Positions 1 through 6,704 of a stretch of DNA of 10,929 bases are shown in pieces. A program made the translations under genes and the position numbers. Where the stretch lies: contig CAUHML010000110.1 in the NCBI GenBank assembly GCA_959606905.1, forward strand, positions 1-10,929. The letters run 5' to 3'. The notes under the pieces are model-generated. The model saw only the letters and a program-made list of their open reading frames with translations, was not told the origin of the DNA and ran no database searches. Each line of letters starts with the position of its first letter. The stretch's first letter is position 1. The DNA comes from an uncultured Bacteroides sp. Its GTDB lineage: Bacteria; Bacteroidota; Bacteroidia; Bacteroidales; Bacteroidaceae.

Positions 1-1
1 C

Positions 2-154
2 CAAGGTTTCTTGAAGGGTGAAGTTCGTTACGCTTCTGTAATGAAACAATATCCTACTGAAGCTGAAGAACTGTTCAAAGCTGCTGAAGAAAACGCTAAA
101 TGGCGTTACAACAGCTACAAACGTCTGGCTAGAGAAAACTGGGGTGCTGAATAA
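2..154 (+). CDS. nifJ: Pyruvate:ferredoxin (flavodoxin) oxidoreductase, C-terminal end (partial)
   Basis: Only the last 50 codons are present; the gene runs in from the left edge and ends at TAA 152-154. The peptide has the shape of the extreme C-terminus of single-chain pyruvate:ferredoxin oxidoreductases: an RY-x-S segment, then a YPTEAEELFKAA helix, then a basic-aromatic WRYNSYKRLA stretch. The full enzyme oxidatively decarboxylates pyruvate to acetyl-CoA with thiamine diphosphate and Fe-S clusters and passes electrons to ferredoxin or flavodoxin in the cytoplasm. Codon use is strongly biased (GCT, CGT, CTG and GAA dominate), as expected for a highly expressed central-metabolism gene and unlike the rest of the window. 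The call rests on a short tail without catalytic motifs, so it is probable rather than certain. Confidence 0.65.
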   Translation, partial: QGFLKGEVRYASVMKQYPTEAEELFKAAEENAKWRYNSYKRLARENWGAE

Positions 155-176
155 TTAATCACACTCTGATACATAT

Positions 177-217
177 AAAAATGGGAGCCTGCTCAATGCA
201 CGGCTCCCATTTTTATT
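177..217. terminator. Strong intrinsic terminator between convergent genes
   Basis: A perfect stem, ATGGGAGCC at 181-189 with GGCTCCCAT at 202-210, encloses a 12-nt loop. An A-run precedes it and a T-run (TTTTTATTT) follows, so it works as an intrinsic terminator in both directions. It lies 26 bp after the oxidoreductase stop codon and downstream of the minus-strand transporter operon, so it can serve both. Confidence 0.9.
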
Positions 218-273
218 TAAACCGGCTCTGAATAGAAATCAGTACCGACCTTATTTGGTTTATTGAATTCTTC

Positions 274-1140
274 TTATTTATTCTTTGATTTCGGAATCCA
301 ACTGTCGACCAATTCACAATGTTCTTTTCTCCACTTACGCGCTATTTCTTCTTCGTCCATGCGGGCGTCTTTCATAGCTGTCATAAAAGAACTAAGTTCT
401 TCCGTCGTCAATTTGATACTTGCAAAGAATTCAGCAGCAAACGGGTCTTTCTCACTGAATCCTTTCCAAGCAACAGCATGTATCTCTTCAAGGTCACCAT
501 ATACTTTCTTCGGATCATTCAGAAATTTCAAATCAAACTGGTCAAACATCCAATGTGGTGTCCAGCCTGTAATAACAATCCATTCTCCTTTATCCATTGC
601 TTTCTTCAGAGACGCCAGCATAGTTGAGCTACTTGAAGTCATAAGAGTGTATCCGTCAAGTCCGTAAGCAGAGATCGCCTTATCTGTGGTTTTCATAATT
701 CCTGCACCGGCATCGATTCCTACTATTTCAGAAGAAAAACGGTCTTTATTGGCTGCCAGTTCGTCTATGGAATTAATGGTAACATATTGTGGTATGACCA
801 GTCCGACACGTGCTTCTCCATAAACCTCACCCAAGAATTCAAGGCTATCTCCGTATTGGTTCAAGTAATCTTTCATCGTTATCGGCAACCAAGCATCCAA
901 AAAGACATCTGATTTCTTTCCTGACATAGATACGAAAATCGGAGCAAGGTCTGCGTTTTGCAATTCGACTTCGTAACCTTGTTCTTCCAGTACCACCTTA
1001 ACCAAGTGACTCATGGCAATACCTTCTAACCAATTGGCATAAGCTATTTTCACTTTCTTTTTATCTACGTCCGAATTCGTACAGGAAACCAGTAAAAGCA
1101 GGGCGGACAATACTATTCCTACTAATTTATATATTCTCAT
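274..1140 (-). CDS. opuAC: Glycine betaine/proline-type ABC transporter, substrate-binding lipoprotein (OpuAC/ProX family)
   Basis: This is a 288-residue binding protein of the OpuAC family, the extracytoplasmic receptor for quaternary-amine osmoprotectants. Residues 1-20 form a lipoprotein signal peptide with lipobox LVSC and Cys20 as the predicted lipidation site. The mature domain starts KIAYANW and carries tryptophans at 37, 84 (DAWLP), 193 and 197 (GWTPHW). These fit the aromatic cage that holds the trimethylammonium group in this family, although the exact ligand (betaine, choline, carnitine or proline betaine) cannot be read from sequence. A purine-rich AAAGGAAAG precedes the ATG. It is the last gene of the operon, 18 bp after the permease, the same order as opuAA-opuAB-opuAC in Bacillus. 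Because this is a Gram-negative with a separate lipoprotein receptor, it probably sits on the periplasmic face of the inner membrane (inference). Confidence 0.9.
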   Translation of the reverse strand: MRIYKLVGIVLSALLLLVSCTNSDVDKKKVKIAYANWLEGIAMSHLVKVVLEEQGYEVELQNADLAPIFVSMSGKKSDVFLDAWLPITMKDYLNQYGDSLEFLGEVYGEARVGLVIPQYVTINSIDELAANKDRFSSEIVGIDAGAGIMKTTDKAISAYGLDGYTLMTSSSSTMLASLKKAMDKGEWIVITGWTPHWMFDQFDLKFLNDPKKVYGDLEEIHAVAWKGFSEKDPFAAEFFASIKLTTEELSSFMTAMKDARMDEEEIARKWRKEHCELVDSWIPKSKNK

Positions 1141-1158
1141 TTTCTTTCCTTTCTGTTT

Positions 1159-1986
1159 TTAGTCTTTCTTGTTTTTTCGTCCTGCCATGCCTTGGGTAAT
1201 ACGGTCTAAGATGATAGCCAAGATAACCACCGCTATACCACCTTCAAATCCCAAACCGATTTTCATTTGGGTAATACCTTTCAAGACGATTTCCCCTAAA
1301 CCACCGGCAGCAATCATGGCAGCGATTACGACCATGGAAAGTGACATCATTATCGTTTGATTTACTCCGGTCAAAATAGTAGGTAATGCCAGAGGAAGCT
1401 GTACTTTATAAAGTAGCTGCCAGCGGGTAGCCCCGAATGACCGGGAAGCTTCCACTACATTTTTAGGGACTTGCCGGATTCCCAGTCCGGTAAGACGAAC
1501 TACGGGCGGCATGGCGAAAATGATAGTCGCAAACACTCCCGGAACTGCTCCCAAGCCGAAGAAAAGGACAGCGGGAATCAAGTAGACAAAAGCAGGCATA
1601 GTCTGCATCAGATCGAGAACGGGACGAAGTATTTTATCTGCACGCGGACTGTTCGCCGTCCATACCCCTAAAGGCACGCCGACAACCAGAGCCAAGCAAG
1701 TAGACGACAAAACGAGAGCAAGCGTTTGCATAGTTGCTTCCCAAAATCCCATTCCATAGATAAGCAACAAGCCTAATACGGTAAAGATAGCCGTTCCACG
1801 CCCGGCCTTCATCCATGCTGCGACAGCAAGCGCCAGGATAGTTATATAAAAAGGTATTCCGAAAAGTACATGTTGAAATCCTATAATGAAACTACCGATG
1901 CCTGAATTCACGGCATCAAAAGAAGTAGAAAAATGCACCATCATCCAATTAATGGCACTCTCTATATATTGTCCTATATTGATCAT
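1159..1986 (-). CDS. opuAB: Glycine betaine/proline-type ABC transporter, permease (OpuAB/ProW family)
   Basis: This is a 275-residue integral membrane permease of the BPD_transp_1 family. Hydrophobic segments lie at about 44-59, 66-80, 88-109, 131-160, 212-229 and 249-260. The cytoplasmic EAA loop that docks on the ATPase is clear at 179-198 (EASRSFG, then LP at 197-198). The TMPAFVYLIP stretch at 129-138 is typical of ProW/OpuAB permeases. The start codon overlaps the ATPase stop by 4 bp (ATGA, 1983-1986), which indicates translational coupling, and the binding-protein gene follows after 18 bp. The protein would dimerise in the inner membrane to form the solute path. Confidence 0.93.
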   Translation of the reverse strand: MINIGQYIESAINWMMVHFSTSFDAVNSGIGSFIIGFQHVLFGIPFYITILALAVAAWMKAGRGTAIFTVLGLLLIYGMGFWEATMQTLALVLSSTCLALVVGVPLGVWTANSPRADKILRPVLDLMQTMPAFVYLIPAVLFFGLGAVPGVFATIIFAMPPVVRLTGLGIRQVPKNVVEASRSFGATRWQLLYKVQLPLALPTILTGVNQTIMMSLSMVVIAAMIAAGGLGEIVLKGITQMKIGLGFEGGIAVVILAIILDRITQGMAGRKNKKD

Positions 1987-3209
1987 AAGTCTATTGCGTT
2001 TTGAATTATTTCGTTTATTTCTTCTTTATCTTTCCCCGTTACTTCGATGATTAAGGATGATAACGGAATAGTGCCCAGGAACTCACGGGTTTCGTCAATT
2101 ACCCAAACGGGTGAATTGCTCTTTGTCATCAGGGGGAGAATATCTTCCAGTACCGTATCACACAATACGGAATGGACTTCCGTACGCACAACCGTTTCGA
2201 TAGATTTTTCCTGTTTGTTACGCAGTTTCAACAGGTCGTTCAAGCGTACTTCACCTACCAGTTTATCGTCGGCATCTATGACGGGAAGTACTGTTATATT
2301 CTTCGCACGCATTTTACGAATCAAGACTTCGGGACCTTCTTTTTTCAGACGGGCTACCAATGGTTTGTCAATCATCAAAGATGAAGCGGTGATAATTTTA
2401 CTCCTGTCAACGTTTTCTACAAAGCGGGCTACATAATCGTTGGCCGGTTCGGTCAGAATCTCTTCCGAAGTTCCTATTTGTACTACTTCTCCATCTTTCA
2501 TGATAGCAATACGGTCGCCCAGTTTAATCGCTTCACTCAGGTCGTGGGTGATAAAGACAATAGTCTTTTTCATCTTTGATTGCAAGGCGAGAAGTTCATC
2601 CTGCATCTGTACACGAATCAAGGGGTCGAGAGCAGAGAAAGCCTCATCCATTAAAAGAACTTCGGGATTATTGGCTAAGGCACGAGCCAGTCCGACACGT
2701 TGCTGCATCCCGCCGGAAAGTTCGCCTACCATTTGGTTCTCGTAGCCTTTCAATCCGACGAGTCTCATACTTTCCATGGCTTTCTTTTCTCGCTCCTCTT
2801 TCTTCACTCCTTGAAGTTCGAGACCGAACGCTATATTATGTAATACAGAACGGTGGGGTAACAGACCAAAGTTTTGAAATACCATTGCCAGTTCTTTACG
2901 CCGGACTTGCAACAATTCTTTTTCAGACACCTTGGATATATCTATTCCATTCACAAGTACTTGTCCCGAAGTGGGACGTATCAGACGATTAATACAACGC
3001 AGTAATGTCGATTTCCCACTGCCGGAGAGCCCCATTATCACAAAAAATTCTCCTTCGTTAATTGAAATATTAGCATTTTTCACTCCTACTGTACACCCGG
3101 TATCTTTTAGGATCTCCGATTTACTTTTATCTTCTTTCAGCATCTTGAGAGCTTTCTGTTTCTCATTACCGAAAATGAGATATAAATCCTTTATTTCTAT
3201 TTTGCTCAT
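1983..3209 (-). CDS. opuAA: Glycine betaine/proline-type ABC transporter, ATPase with tandem CBS domains (OpuAA/ProV family)
   Basis: This 408-residue protein powers the betaine transporter. Its ABC domain covers about 1-265: Walker A GLSGSGKST at 60-68, Q-loop FQNFGLLPH at 111-119, signature LSGGMQQ at 164-170, Walker B VLLMDEA at 184-190 and switch histidine 222 in FITHD. The N-terminal helix before Walker A (about residues 14-40) is the extension typical of ProV/OpuAA. Two CBS repeats follow, at about 279-335 and 340-395. In characterised OpuA proteins the CBS pair senses ionic strength and in some lineages binds cyclic di-AMP; whether either applies here is not shown by the sequence. It is the first gene of the operon, with a long leader upstream. 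All catalytic motifs are intact. Confidence 0.95.
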   Translation of the reverse strand: MSKIEIKDLYLIFGNEKQKALKMLKEDKSKSEILKDTGCTVGVKNANISINEGEFFVIMGLSGSGKSTLLRCINRLIRPTSGQVLVNGIDISKVSEKELLQVRRKELAMVFQNFGLLPHRSVLHNIAFGLELQGVKKEEREKKAMESMRLVGLKGYENQMVGELSGGMQQRVGLARALANNPEVLLMDEAFSALDPLIRVQMQDELLALQSKMKKTIVFITHDLSEAIKLGDRIAIMKDGEVVQIGTSEEILTEPANDYVARFVENVDRSKIITASSLMIDKPLVARLKKEGPEVLIRKMRAKNITVLPVIDADDKLVGEVRLNDLLKLRNKQEKSIETVVRTEVHSVLCDTVLEDILPLMTKSNSPVWVIDETREFLGTIPLSSLIIEVTGKDKEEINEIIQNAIDL

Positions 3210-3248
3210 ATAATAATATATTGGTTTAGATTATAATATTTGTTTTGT

Positions 3249-3337
3249 TTTCAACTGTCGCGCCTACCATTCTCACCAATGATAAACAAGTTGAAAGTTC
3301 GCTTGGTTCGGCCACATTACATGATAGCATGGCAACC
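3249..3337 (-). promoter_or_regulatory. Foldable region in the long 5' leader of the betaine transporter operon
   Basis: The non-coding gap 3210-3507 holds the operon promoter and this leader. Read on the minus strand, a first hairpin pairs GGUUGCCAU (3337-3329) with GUGGC and AACC (3315-3305), broken only by a CG bulge at 3310-3309; its loop is 13 nt. After 8 nt, an 8-bp stem UUUCAACU/AGUUGAAA (3296-3289 with 3256-3249) encloses a third hairpin AUCAUU-GGUGAG-AAUGGU (3283-3266). The region ends about 40 nt before the start codon. This layout resembles a cis-acting riboswitch or leader RNA, but it matches no family I can name. No terminator with a U-run follows it, so any control would more likely be at translation. 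Pairing is read by eye only. Confidence 0.45.
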
Positions 3338-3420
3338 TTATGAGTTTTAAATGATTAAAAAACAGACTGAGTAGTTTAAAAGGAATAGAATTTGGTAAGA
3401 TTATCCTCTCAATGAACAGT

Positions 3421-3459
3421 AAAAACAGTATTTTTATATATGAATGACAGCCTGTTTTT
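3421..3459 (-). terminator. Weak terminator-like hairpin at the start of the transporter leader
   Basis: AAAAACAG at 3421-3428 and CTGTTTTT at 3452-3459 are perfect 8-bp inverted repeats around 23 nt. On the minus strand the right arm ends in a T-run, so it could stop readthrough from the alkyltransferase-like gene, which has no other terminator. It also lies a few bases after the predicted operon start site, so it could act as an attenuator. The stem is A/T-rich and the loop large, so stability is doubtful. Confidence 0.3.
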
Positions 3460-3466
3460 GCATATT

Positions 3467-3505
3467 ATTTCGACAAAGATAGGCAAAATAGATTAAAGAT
3501 ACAAA
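3467..3505 (-). promoter_or_regulatory. Bacteroides-type promoter of the betaine transporter operon
   Basis: On the minus strand, TTTG (3505-3502) is followed after exactly 20 bp by TATCTTTG (3481-3474), a perfect match to the Bacteroides -33/-7 pattern TTTG-N19-21-TAnnTTTG. Transcription should start near 3467, giving a leader of about 257 nt before the ATG at 3209. The -33 box begins 2 bp past the stop codon of the upstream alkyltransferase-like gene, so the operon is transcribed independently of it. Confidence 0.75.
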
Positions 3506-3507
3506 TT

Positions 3508-3846
3508 TTATTCAGAAACGGAGTAATTCCAAAGGTGCTTTTTCAGGTCTACACACCCATTTTGTTTGAAAGAAACTCCTTCTTCCAATAGGATTTGTTT
3601 TTGTTCTTCCCAACCGGGAACAAGACGTCCTGATGCATTGACTACTCTATGGCAAGGAGTGGAAACATTATCCGGCACTTGCTTCAAAGCACGTCCTACC
3701 ATACGGGAACATTGAGGCATCCCCAGTAACGCAGCAATACTTCCATAGGTGGAAACTTTACCCAACGGAATCTCACACACCACCTGATACACTTCCTGGC
3801 AGAAGGTTTCAGACAGACTCGCTTTATCTACTTTATAATCTTTCAT
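3508..3846 (-). CDS. MGMT/alkyltransferase-like (ATL/Ogt) family DNA repair protein
   Basis: The product has 112 residues and consists only of the C-terminal DNA-binding domain of O6-alkylguanine-DNA alkyltransferases. Tyr34 (VSTYGSIAALLG), the presumed arginine finger Arg48 (CSRMVG) and the active-site box PCHRVV with Cys65 are visible. It lacks the N-terminal domain of full Ogt/Ada. The segment after the active site (GRLVPGWEEQK) resembles short ATL proteins rather than the NYSGG loop of true transferases. ATL proteins usually carry Trp in place of this Cys, so this copy may still accept an alkyl group or may only flag lesions for excision repair. An in-frame start at 3918 exists, but the promoter lies inside that extension, so the Met at 3846 is chosen. 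It stands alone, divergent from the lipoprotein gene at 4014. Confidence 0.85.
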   Translation of the reverse strand: MKDYKVDKASLSETFCQEVYQVVCEIPLGKVSTYGSIAALLGMPQCSRMVGRALKQVPDNVSTPCHRVVNASGRLVPGWEEQKQILLEEGVSFKQNGCVDLKKHLWNYSVSE

Positions 3847-3862
3847 TGTTTTATCACTTATT

Positions 3863-3901
3863 TCATGTCCAAAGCTAGGCAAAAAGTATAAATTTTGCAA
3901 A
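3863..3901 (-). promoter_or_regulatory. Bacteroides-type promoter of the alkyltransferase-like gene
   Basis: On the minus strand TTTG (3901-3898) is followed after exactly 20 bp by TAGCTTTG (3877-3870), a full match to the Bacteroides consensus. Transcription should start near 3863, leaving a leader of about 17 nt before the ATG at 3846. This excludes the longer start at 3918. Confidence 0.7.
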
Positions 3902-3940
3902 TTATAAACATACAACAAACAATATTTGCAACTTTAATTG
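3890..3940 (+). promoter_or_regulatory. Duplicated upstream block, copy 1 (promoter-like, two TTTGCAA boxes)
   Basis: This block is nearly identical to the one upstream of the second lipoprotein gene. It holds TTTGCAA at 3894-3900 and again at 3925-3931, 31 bp apart. The second lies in AATATTTG, one mismatch from the TAnnTTTG -7 box; the first TTTG could be its -33 box, though the 23-bp gap is longer than usual. An alternative -7 (GTACTTTG, 3961-3968) exists only in this copy. The left TTTGCAA also contains the -33 box of the divergent alkyltransferase-like gene. Confidence 0.45.
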
Positions 3941-4013
3941 TTTTTAATAAAAATAACACCGTACTTTGTACTCGTTAAACAACCATATTATTAACAAGAC
4001 AAACATAAGTGTT

Positions 4014-5174
4014 ATGAAAAAGAAGAATTTTCTGTTCGCCTCTTGTTTATTAGGCATCTTCGCTTTTAGTTCCTGCGAGAAAAACCTTTATGATGAAAGC
4101 AAACAGCCTGAAGAAGAAACCAAAATGACTGACTTAATAGTTCCCAAAAACTTTGATTGGTCAGATACTCAAGAAGTTAAAGCTCAAATTACGCCTGCCG
4201 AAACAATAGTTTCCGTGTACTTAGACAAAGAATGTAAAGAAGAAGCATTACTTTTCCAAATGGATATGAATATCGAATCTAATGATAACCAATCAGTAGA
4301 GTTTCCTATAGCAATACCAACATACGTAGAAAATGTATATGTGAAATATGAAGGAGTAGATAGAATATCTATTGTACCAGTCCAAGACGGAAAAATCGCT
4401 ATTAAAGCTCCTCAAATACAAAACATTAAAAGCAGAGCTGTCATAAATACAAAAAATAGCAATGAATATGGCCTTCTCAGTATTAACGGAACCCTTATGT
4501 TTGAAGATATGTACCCTCAATTAGGTGATTACGATTTTAATGATTTTGTAGCACGGTATAATCTTAGAATTCTGTACAAATACTCACGTGGAAAATACTA
4601 TGCACATAAAATGTGTATAAGTGTTCAAATTAGAGCAGTCGGAGGTATATATAAATATGAACCATATATCCGTCTGACAAAAGTAAAAGCCGACAATATT
4701 ATTATAGAAACAACTGAAAAAAATGTAAAATCTATAAAAGGTCCAAACGGAGAGGCAATTATCTCATATAAGAGTCCTACACCTCCCAGCGGATATAAAT
4801 ATTATAATACAGAAAAGAATGAGATGACTAAACCAGATAAGTTTAAAGAGATTTGGATCACTTTAAAAAATCCGATTGAATACGAAGACGTAATGGATAA
4901 AAACTATAATATAGATATGTATATTGCCAAAGAAAATCATAAACAAGAAATTCATTTAAAAGGATACGAACCGGTTTATGATCAACATCAAGATTATGCG
5001 GACAAAAATAATTTTGTATGGGGGATTAGAACATGGGGAATTTTTGATCATGCTATCGAAGGAAAAAATTTCCTAAAAGCATATCCTCAATTTAAAGGTT
5101 GGGTCACTAGCGGCGGAAAAGAATATAAAAGATGGTGGGAGGAAGTAGATTATCGATATGTAATTAGAAATTAA
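4014..5174 (+). CDS. LruC/DUF4842-type domain lipoprotein, copy 1
   Basis: The product has 386 residues. Residues 1-21 are a lipoprotein signal peptide (basic KKK, hydrophobic core, lipobox FSSC with Cys21), followed by charged CEKNLYDESK, which may favour surface display as in some Bacteroides lipoproteins (inference). Residues about 40-135 form an uncharacterised beta-rich N-terminal region. The LruC-type core follows, with signature EDMYPQLGDYDFNDFV at 164-179, whose many acidic residues could bind calcium. The rest (about 180-386) includes IKGPNGEAIISY and EIHLKGYEP, shared with copy 2. An in-frame start 48 bp upstream is rejected because copy 2 starts at the equivalent MKKKN. The gene looks more A/T-rich than its neighbours, which may indicate transfer. 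Function is unknown; a cell-surface or adhesive role is only a guess. Confidence 0.8.
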   Translation: MKKKNFLFASCLLGIFAFSSCEKNLYDESKQPEEETKMTDLIVPKNFDWSDTQEVKAQITPAETIVSVYLDKECKEEALLFQMDMNIESNDNQSVEFPIAIPTYVENVYVKYEGVDRISIVPVQDGKIAIKAPQIQNIKSRAVINTKNSNEYGLLSINGTLMFEDMYPQLGDYDFNDFVARYNLRILYKYSRGKYYAHKMCISVQIRAVGGIYKYEPYIRLTKVKADNIIIETTEKNVKSIKGPNGEAIISYKSPTPPSGYKYYNTEKNEMTKPDKFKEIWITLKNPIEYEDVMDKNYNIDMYIAKENHKQEIHLKGYEPVYDQHQDYADKNNFVWGIRTWGIFDHAIEGKNFLKAYPQFKGWVTSGGKEYKRWWEEVDYRYVIRN

Positions 5175-5197
5175 GAAGTTTATCACACTCTTAACAT

Positions 5198-5246
5198 AAA
5201 AAAGAGGTAAAAGGAATCATTATGAATCTTTCACCTCTTTTTCTTT
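5198..5246 (+). terminator. Intrinsic terminator after lipoprotein copy 1
   Basis: AAAAAGAGGT near 5199-5208 pairs with ACCTCTTTTT near 5233-5242, with further partial pairing inside, followed by TTCTTTT. It starts 24 bp after the stop codon, so the two lipoprotein genes are probably separate transcription units. Confidence 0.75.
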
Positions 5247-5293
5247 TGGCTATAACCAACAGCCTTTTATCCTATTTTTTTCAATAAACCTAC

Positions 5294-5328
5294 CTTTTGA
5301 TAATCTATATCCGGTATATTATCAAAAG
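5294..5328. repeat. Perfect 11-bp inverted repeat between the lipoprotein genes
   Basis: CTTTTGATAAT (5294-5304) and ATTATCAAAAG (5318-5328) are perfect inverted repeats around 13 bp. No T-run follows on the plus strand, so it does not look like a second terminator for copy 1. It lies about 40 bp upstream of the duplicated promoter-like block and has no counterpart upstream of copy 1. It could be an operator or a leftover of the duplication. The rest of the 312-bp gap 5175-5486 holds only the terminator and the promoter-like block. Confidence 0.5.
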
Positions 5329-5361
5329 AAAGATAAATATACCTCTTACGAACTATTGAAT

Positions 5362-5411
5362 ATATTTTGCAAATTACAAATGAACAAAAAAATAATATTT
5401 GCAACTTTTCT
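5362..5411 (+). promoter_or_regulatory. Duplicated upstream block, copy 2 (promoter-like, two TTTGCAA boxes)
   Basis: This matches copy 1 almost base for base through TTTTGCAAATTA and AATATTTGCAACTTT. TTTGCAA occurs at 5366-5372 and 5398-5404, 32 bp apart. AATATTTG (5394-5401) is one mismatch from the Bacteroides -7 box. If used, the leader to the ATG at 5487 would be about 80 nt. Conservation while the surrounding spacer has diverged suggests that it is functional. Confidence 0.45.
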
Positions 5412-5486
5412 TGCTTTATCTACAAATTATTACGAAATTTACAACGGTAAAACAATAAAGTTACTAACAAAGCAAACTACTCTGTT

Positions 5487-6683
5487 ATGAAAAAGAAAAA
5501 TATCCTATTTGCAACCTGTTTATTGGGAGCATTCGCTTTCAGTTCCTGCGAGAAGAATCTTTATGATGAAAGTAAGCAATCTGAGAAAGAAATCAAAATG
5601 ACCGATTTAGAGATTCCTGCTAATTTCCCGTGGGAAACCTCCAAAGACGCTAAATGTAAAATCGTATCTTCCACAACTTCTTTAGTGTCTATATTCTTAG
5701 ATTCCAATTGTACCCAACTGTTATCTACGGTCAATATAGACCCTGCAGCTCCCGCCTTGCCAGTAGTAGTACCAGATTATCTTGAGAAGGCTTATTTAAA
5801 ATATGAGACTGTTTCAGCAGGTAATAAAGTAATAGAAACAGAAGTGACAAATGGAATGATTAATTTCTCACTTCCCGAAGATGCCAAACCTTCAGTTGCT
5901 CCTGTTGTAACTAGAGGTGGTGGCAAAGGAGATTATACTCCGCAACCAGGTATGGAAGATAATATACTCGAGTATCCTATCGGATATGGTACTGTTATGT
6001 TTGAAGATATGTATCCTCAATTAGGAGATTATGACTTTAATGATTTTGTAGCCTGGTACAAATACCAATTACAGGATTTCTTCCACAAAGGAGGAACATG
6101 GTATACTTATGTCATGCAGATCGGGTTTCAGATCAGAGCTCTTGGAGGTATTAACGATTTTTCTCCTTACATAAATCTGGCAGGAGTAAAATACGATGAT
6201 ATTGATGAAATAATTTTCCAAGAAACAGGAGACGGGATAGAATTCATAAAAGGTCCGAATGGAGAAGCAATTCTTTCTTATACCAATCCATCTAAGCCGG
6301 CAGGTAGCAAATACCTGAATACAGAACCGGAATACATAACCACCTCCGGTGTTAACACATCTATTTATATATATTTCAAAGAGCCTGTCGAGCTATCCAG
6401 ATTACAAGATAAAATGGTAGATATTTATCTAGCCAAACCTGACCATGGAACTGAAATCCATTTGAAAGGGTATAAGGGAATCTATCCTTCTTCACAAAAT
6501 GCCAAATATTCAAATGAGGATAATTATGTATGGGGACTGAAAGCTCCTGCTGCACTCAATCATATGATTGAAGAAAATGATTTCATAAAAGGATATCCTA
6601 AATTCAAAGACTGGGTAGAAGGCAAAGGGCATAAGCAATGGTGGGTAAGCCCTAAGAATGACTACCTCATTCTGCTTAATTAA
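5487..6683 (+). CDS. LruC/DUF4842-type domain lipoprotein, copy 2
   Basis: The 398-residue paralogue of the preceding lipoprotein has the same start (MKKKN), the same lipobox FSSC with Cys21 and the same CEKNLYDESKQ tail. The N-terminal region (about 40-140) has diverged most. A Gly-rich linker with RGGGKGD at 143-149 is absent from copy 1. The LruC-type signature EDMYPQLGDYDFNDFV at 173-188 is identical to copy 1, and IKGPNGEAILSY, EIHLKGYKG and the C-terminal WGL and WW motifs are shared. At DNA level the signature region differs mainly at third codon positions, which indicates a tandem duplication kept under selection. The acidic core suggests metal (calcium) binding by family resemblance; no enzyme motif is visible. 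It ends at a terminator facing the convergent regulator gene. Confidence 0.82.
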   Translation: MKKKNILFATCLLGAFAFSSCEKNLYDESKQSEKEIKMTDLEIPANFPWETSKDAKCKIVSSTTSLVSIFLDSNCTQLLSTVNIDPAAPALPVVVPDYLEKAYLKYETVSAGNKVIETEVTNGMINFSLPEDAKPSVAPVVTRGGGKGDYTPQPGMEDNILEYPIGYGTVMFEDMYPQLGDYDFNDFVAWYKYQLQDFFHKGGTWYTYVMQIGFQIRALGGINDFSPYINLAGVKYDDIDEIIFQETGDGIEFIKGPNGEAILSYTNPSKPAGSKYLNTEPEYITTSGVNTSIYIYFKEPVELSRLQDKMVDIYLAKPDHGTEIHLKGYKGIYPSSQNAKYSNEDNYVWGLKAPAALNHMIEENDFIKGYPKFKDWVEGKGHKQWWVSPKNDYLILLN

Positions 6684-6704
6684 GTTTCATGTCACAACAT
6701 ATAT

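Noticed and set aside
2576..2992. 138-codon open frame on the plus strand inside the ATPase gene
   Set aside because: It is antisense to a fully conserved ABC ATPase, has no recognisable domain and no promoter or ribosome site.
3210..3507. Known riboswitch classes (TPP, cobalamin, SAM, glycine) in the transporter leader
   Set aside because: None of the consensus boxes I know for these classes is present, so only a generic structured leader is reported.
3847..3918. In-frame N-terminal extension of the alkyltransferase-like gene with a Met at 3918
   Set aside because: A perfect TTTG-N20-TAGCTTTG promoter lies inside it, so the extension would not be transcribed; the family core starts just after the Met at 3846.
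3966..4013. Earlier in-frame ATG for lipoprotein copy 1
   Set aside because: It would bury the lipoprotein signal behind 16 residues; copy 2 starts at the equivalent MKKKN position.
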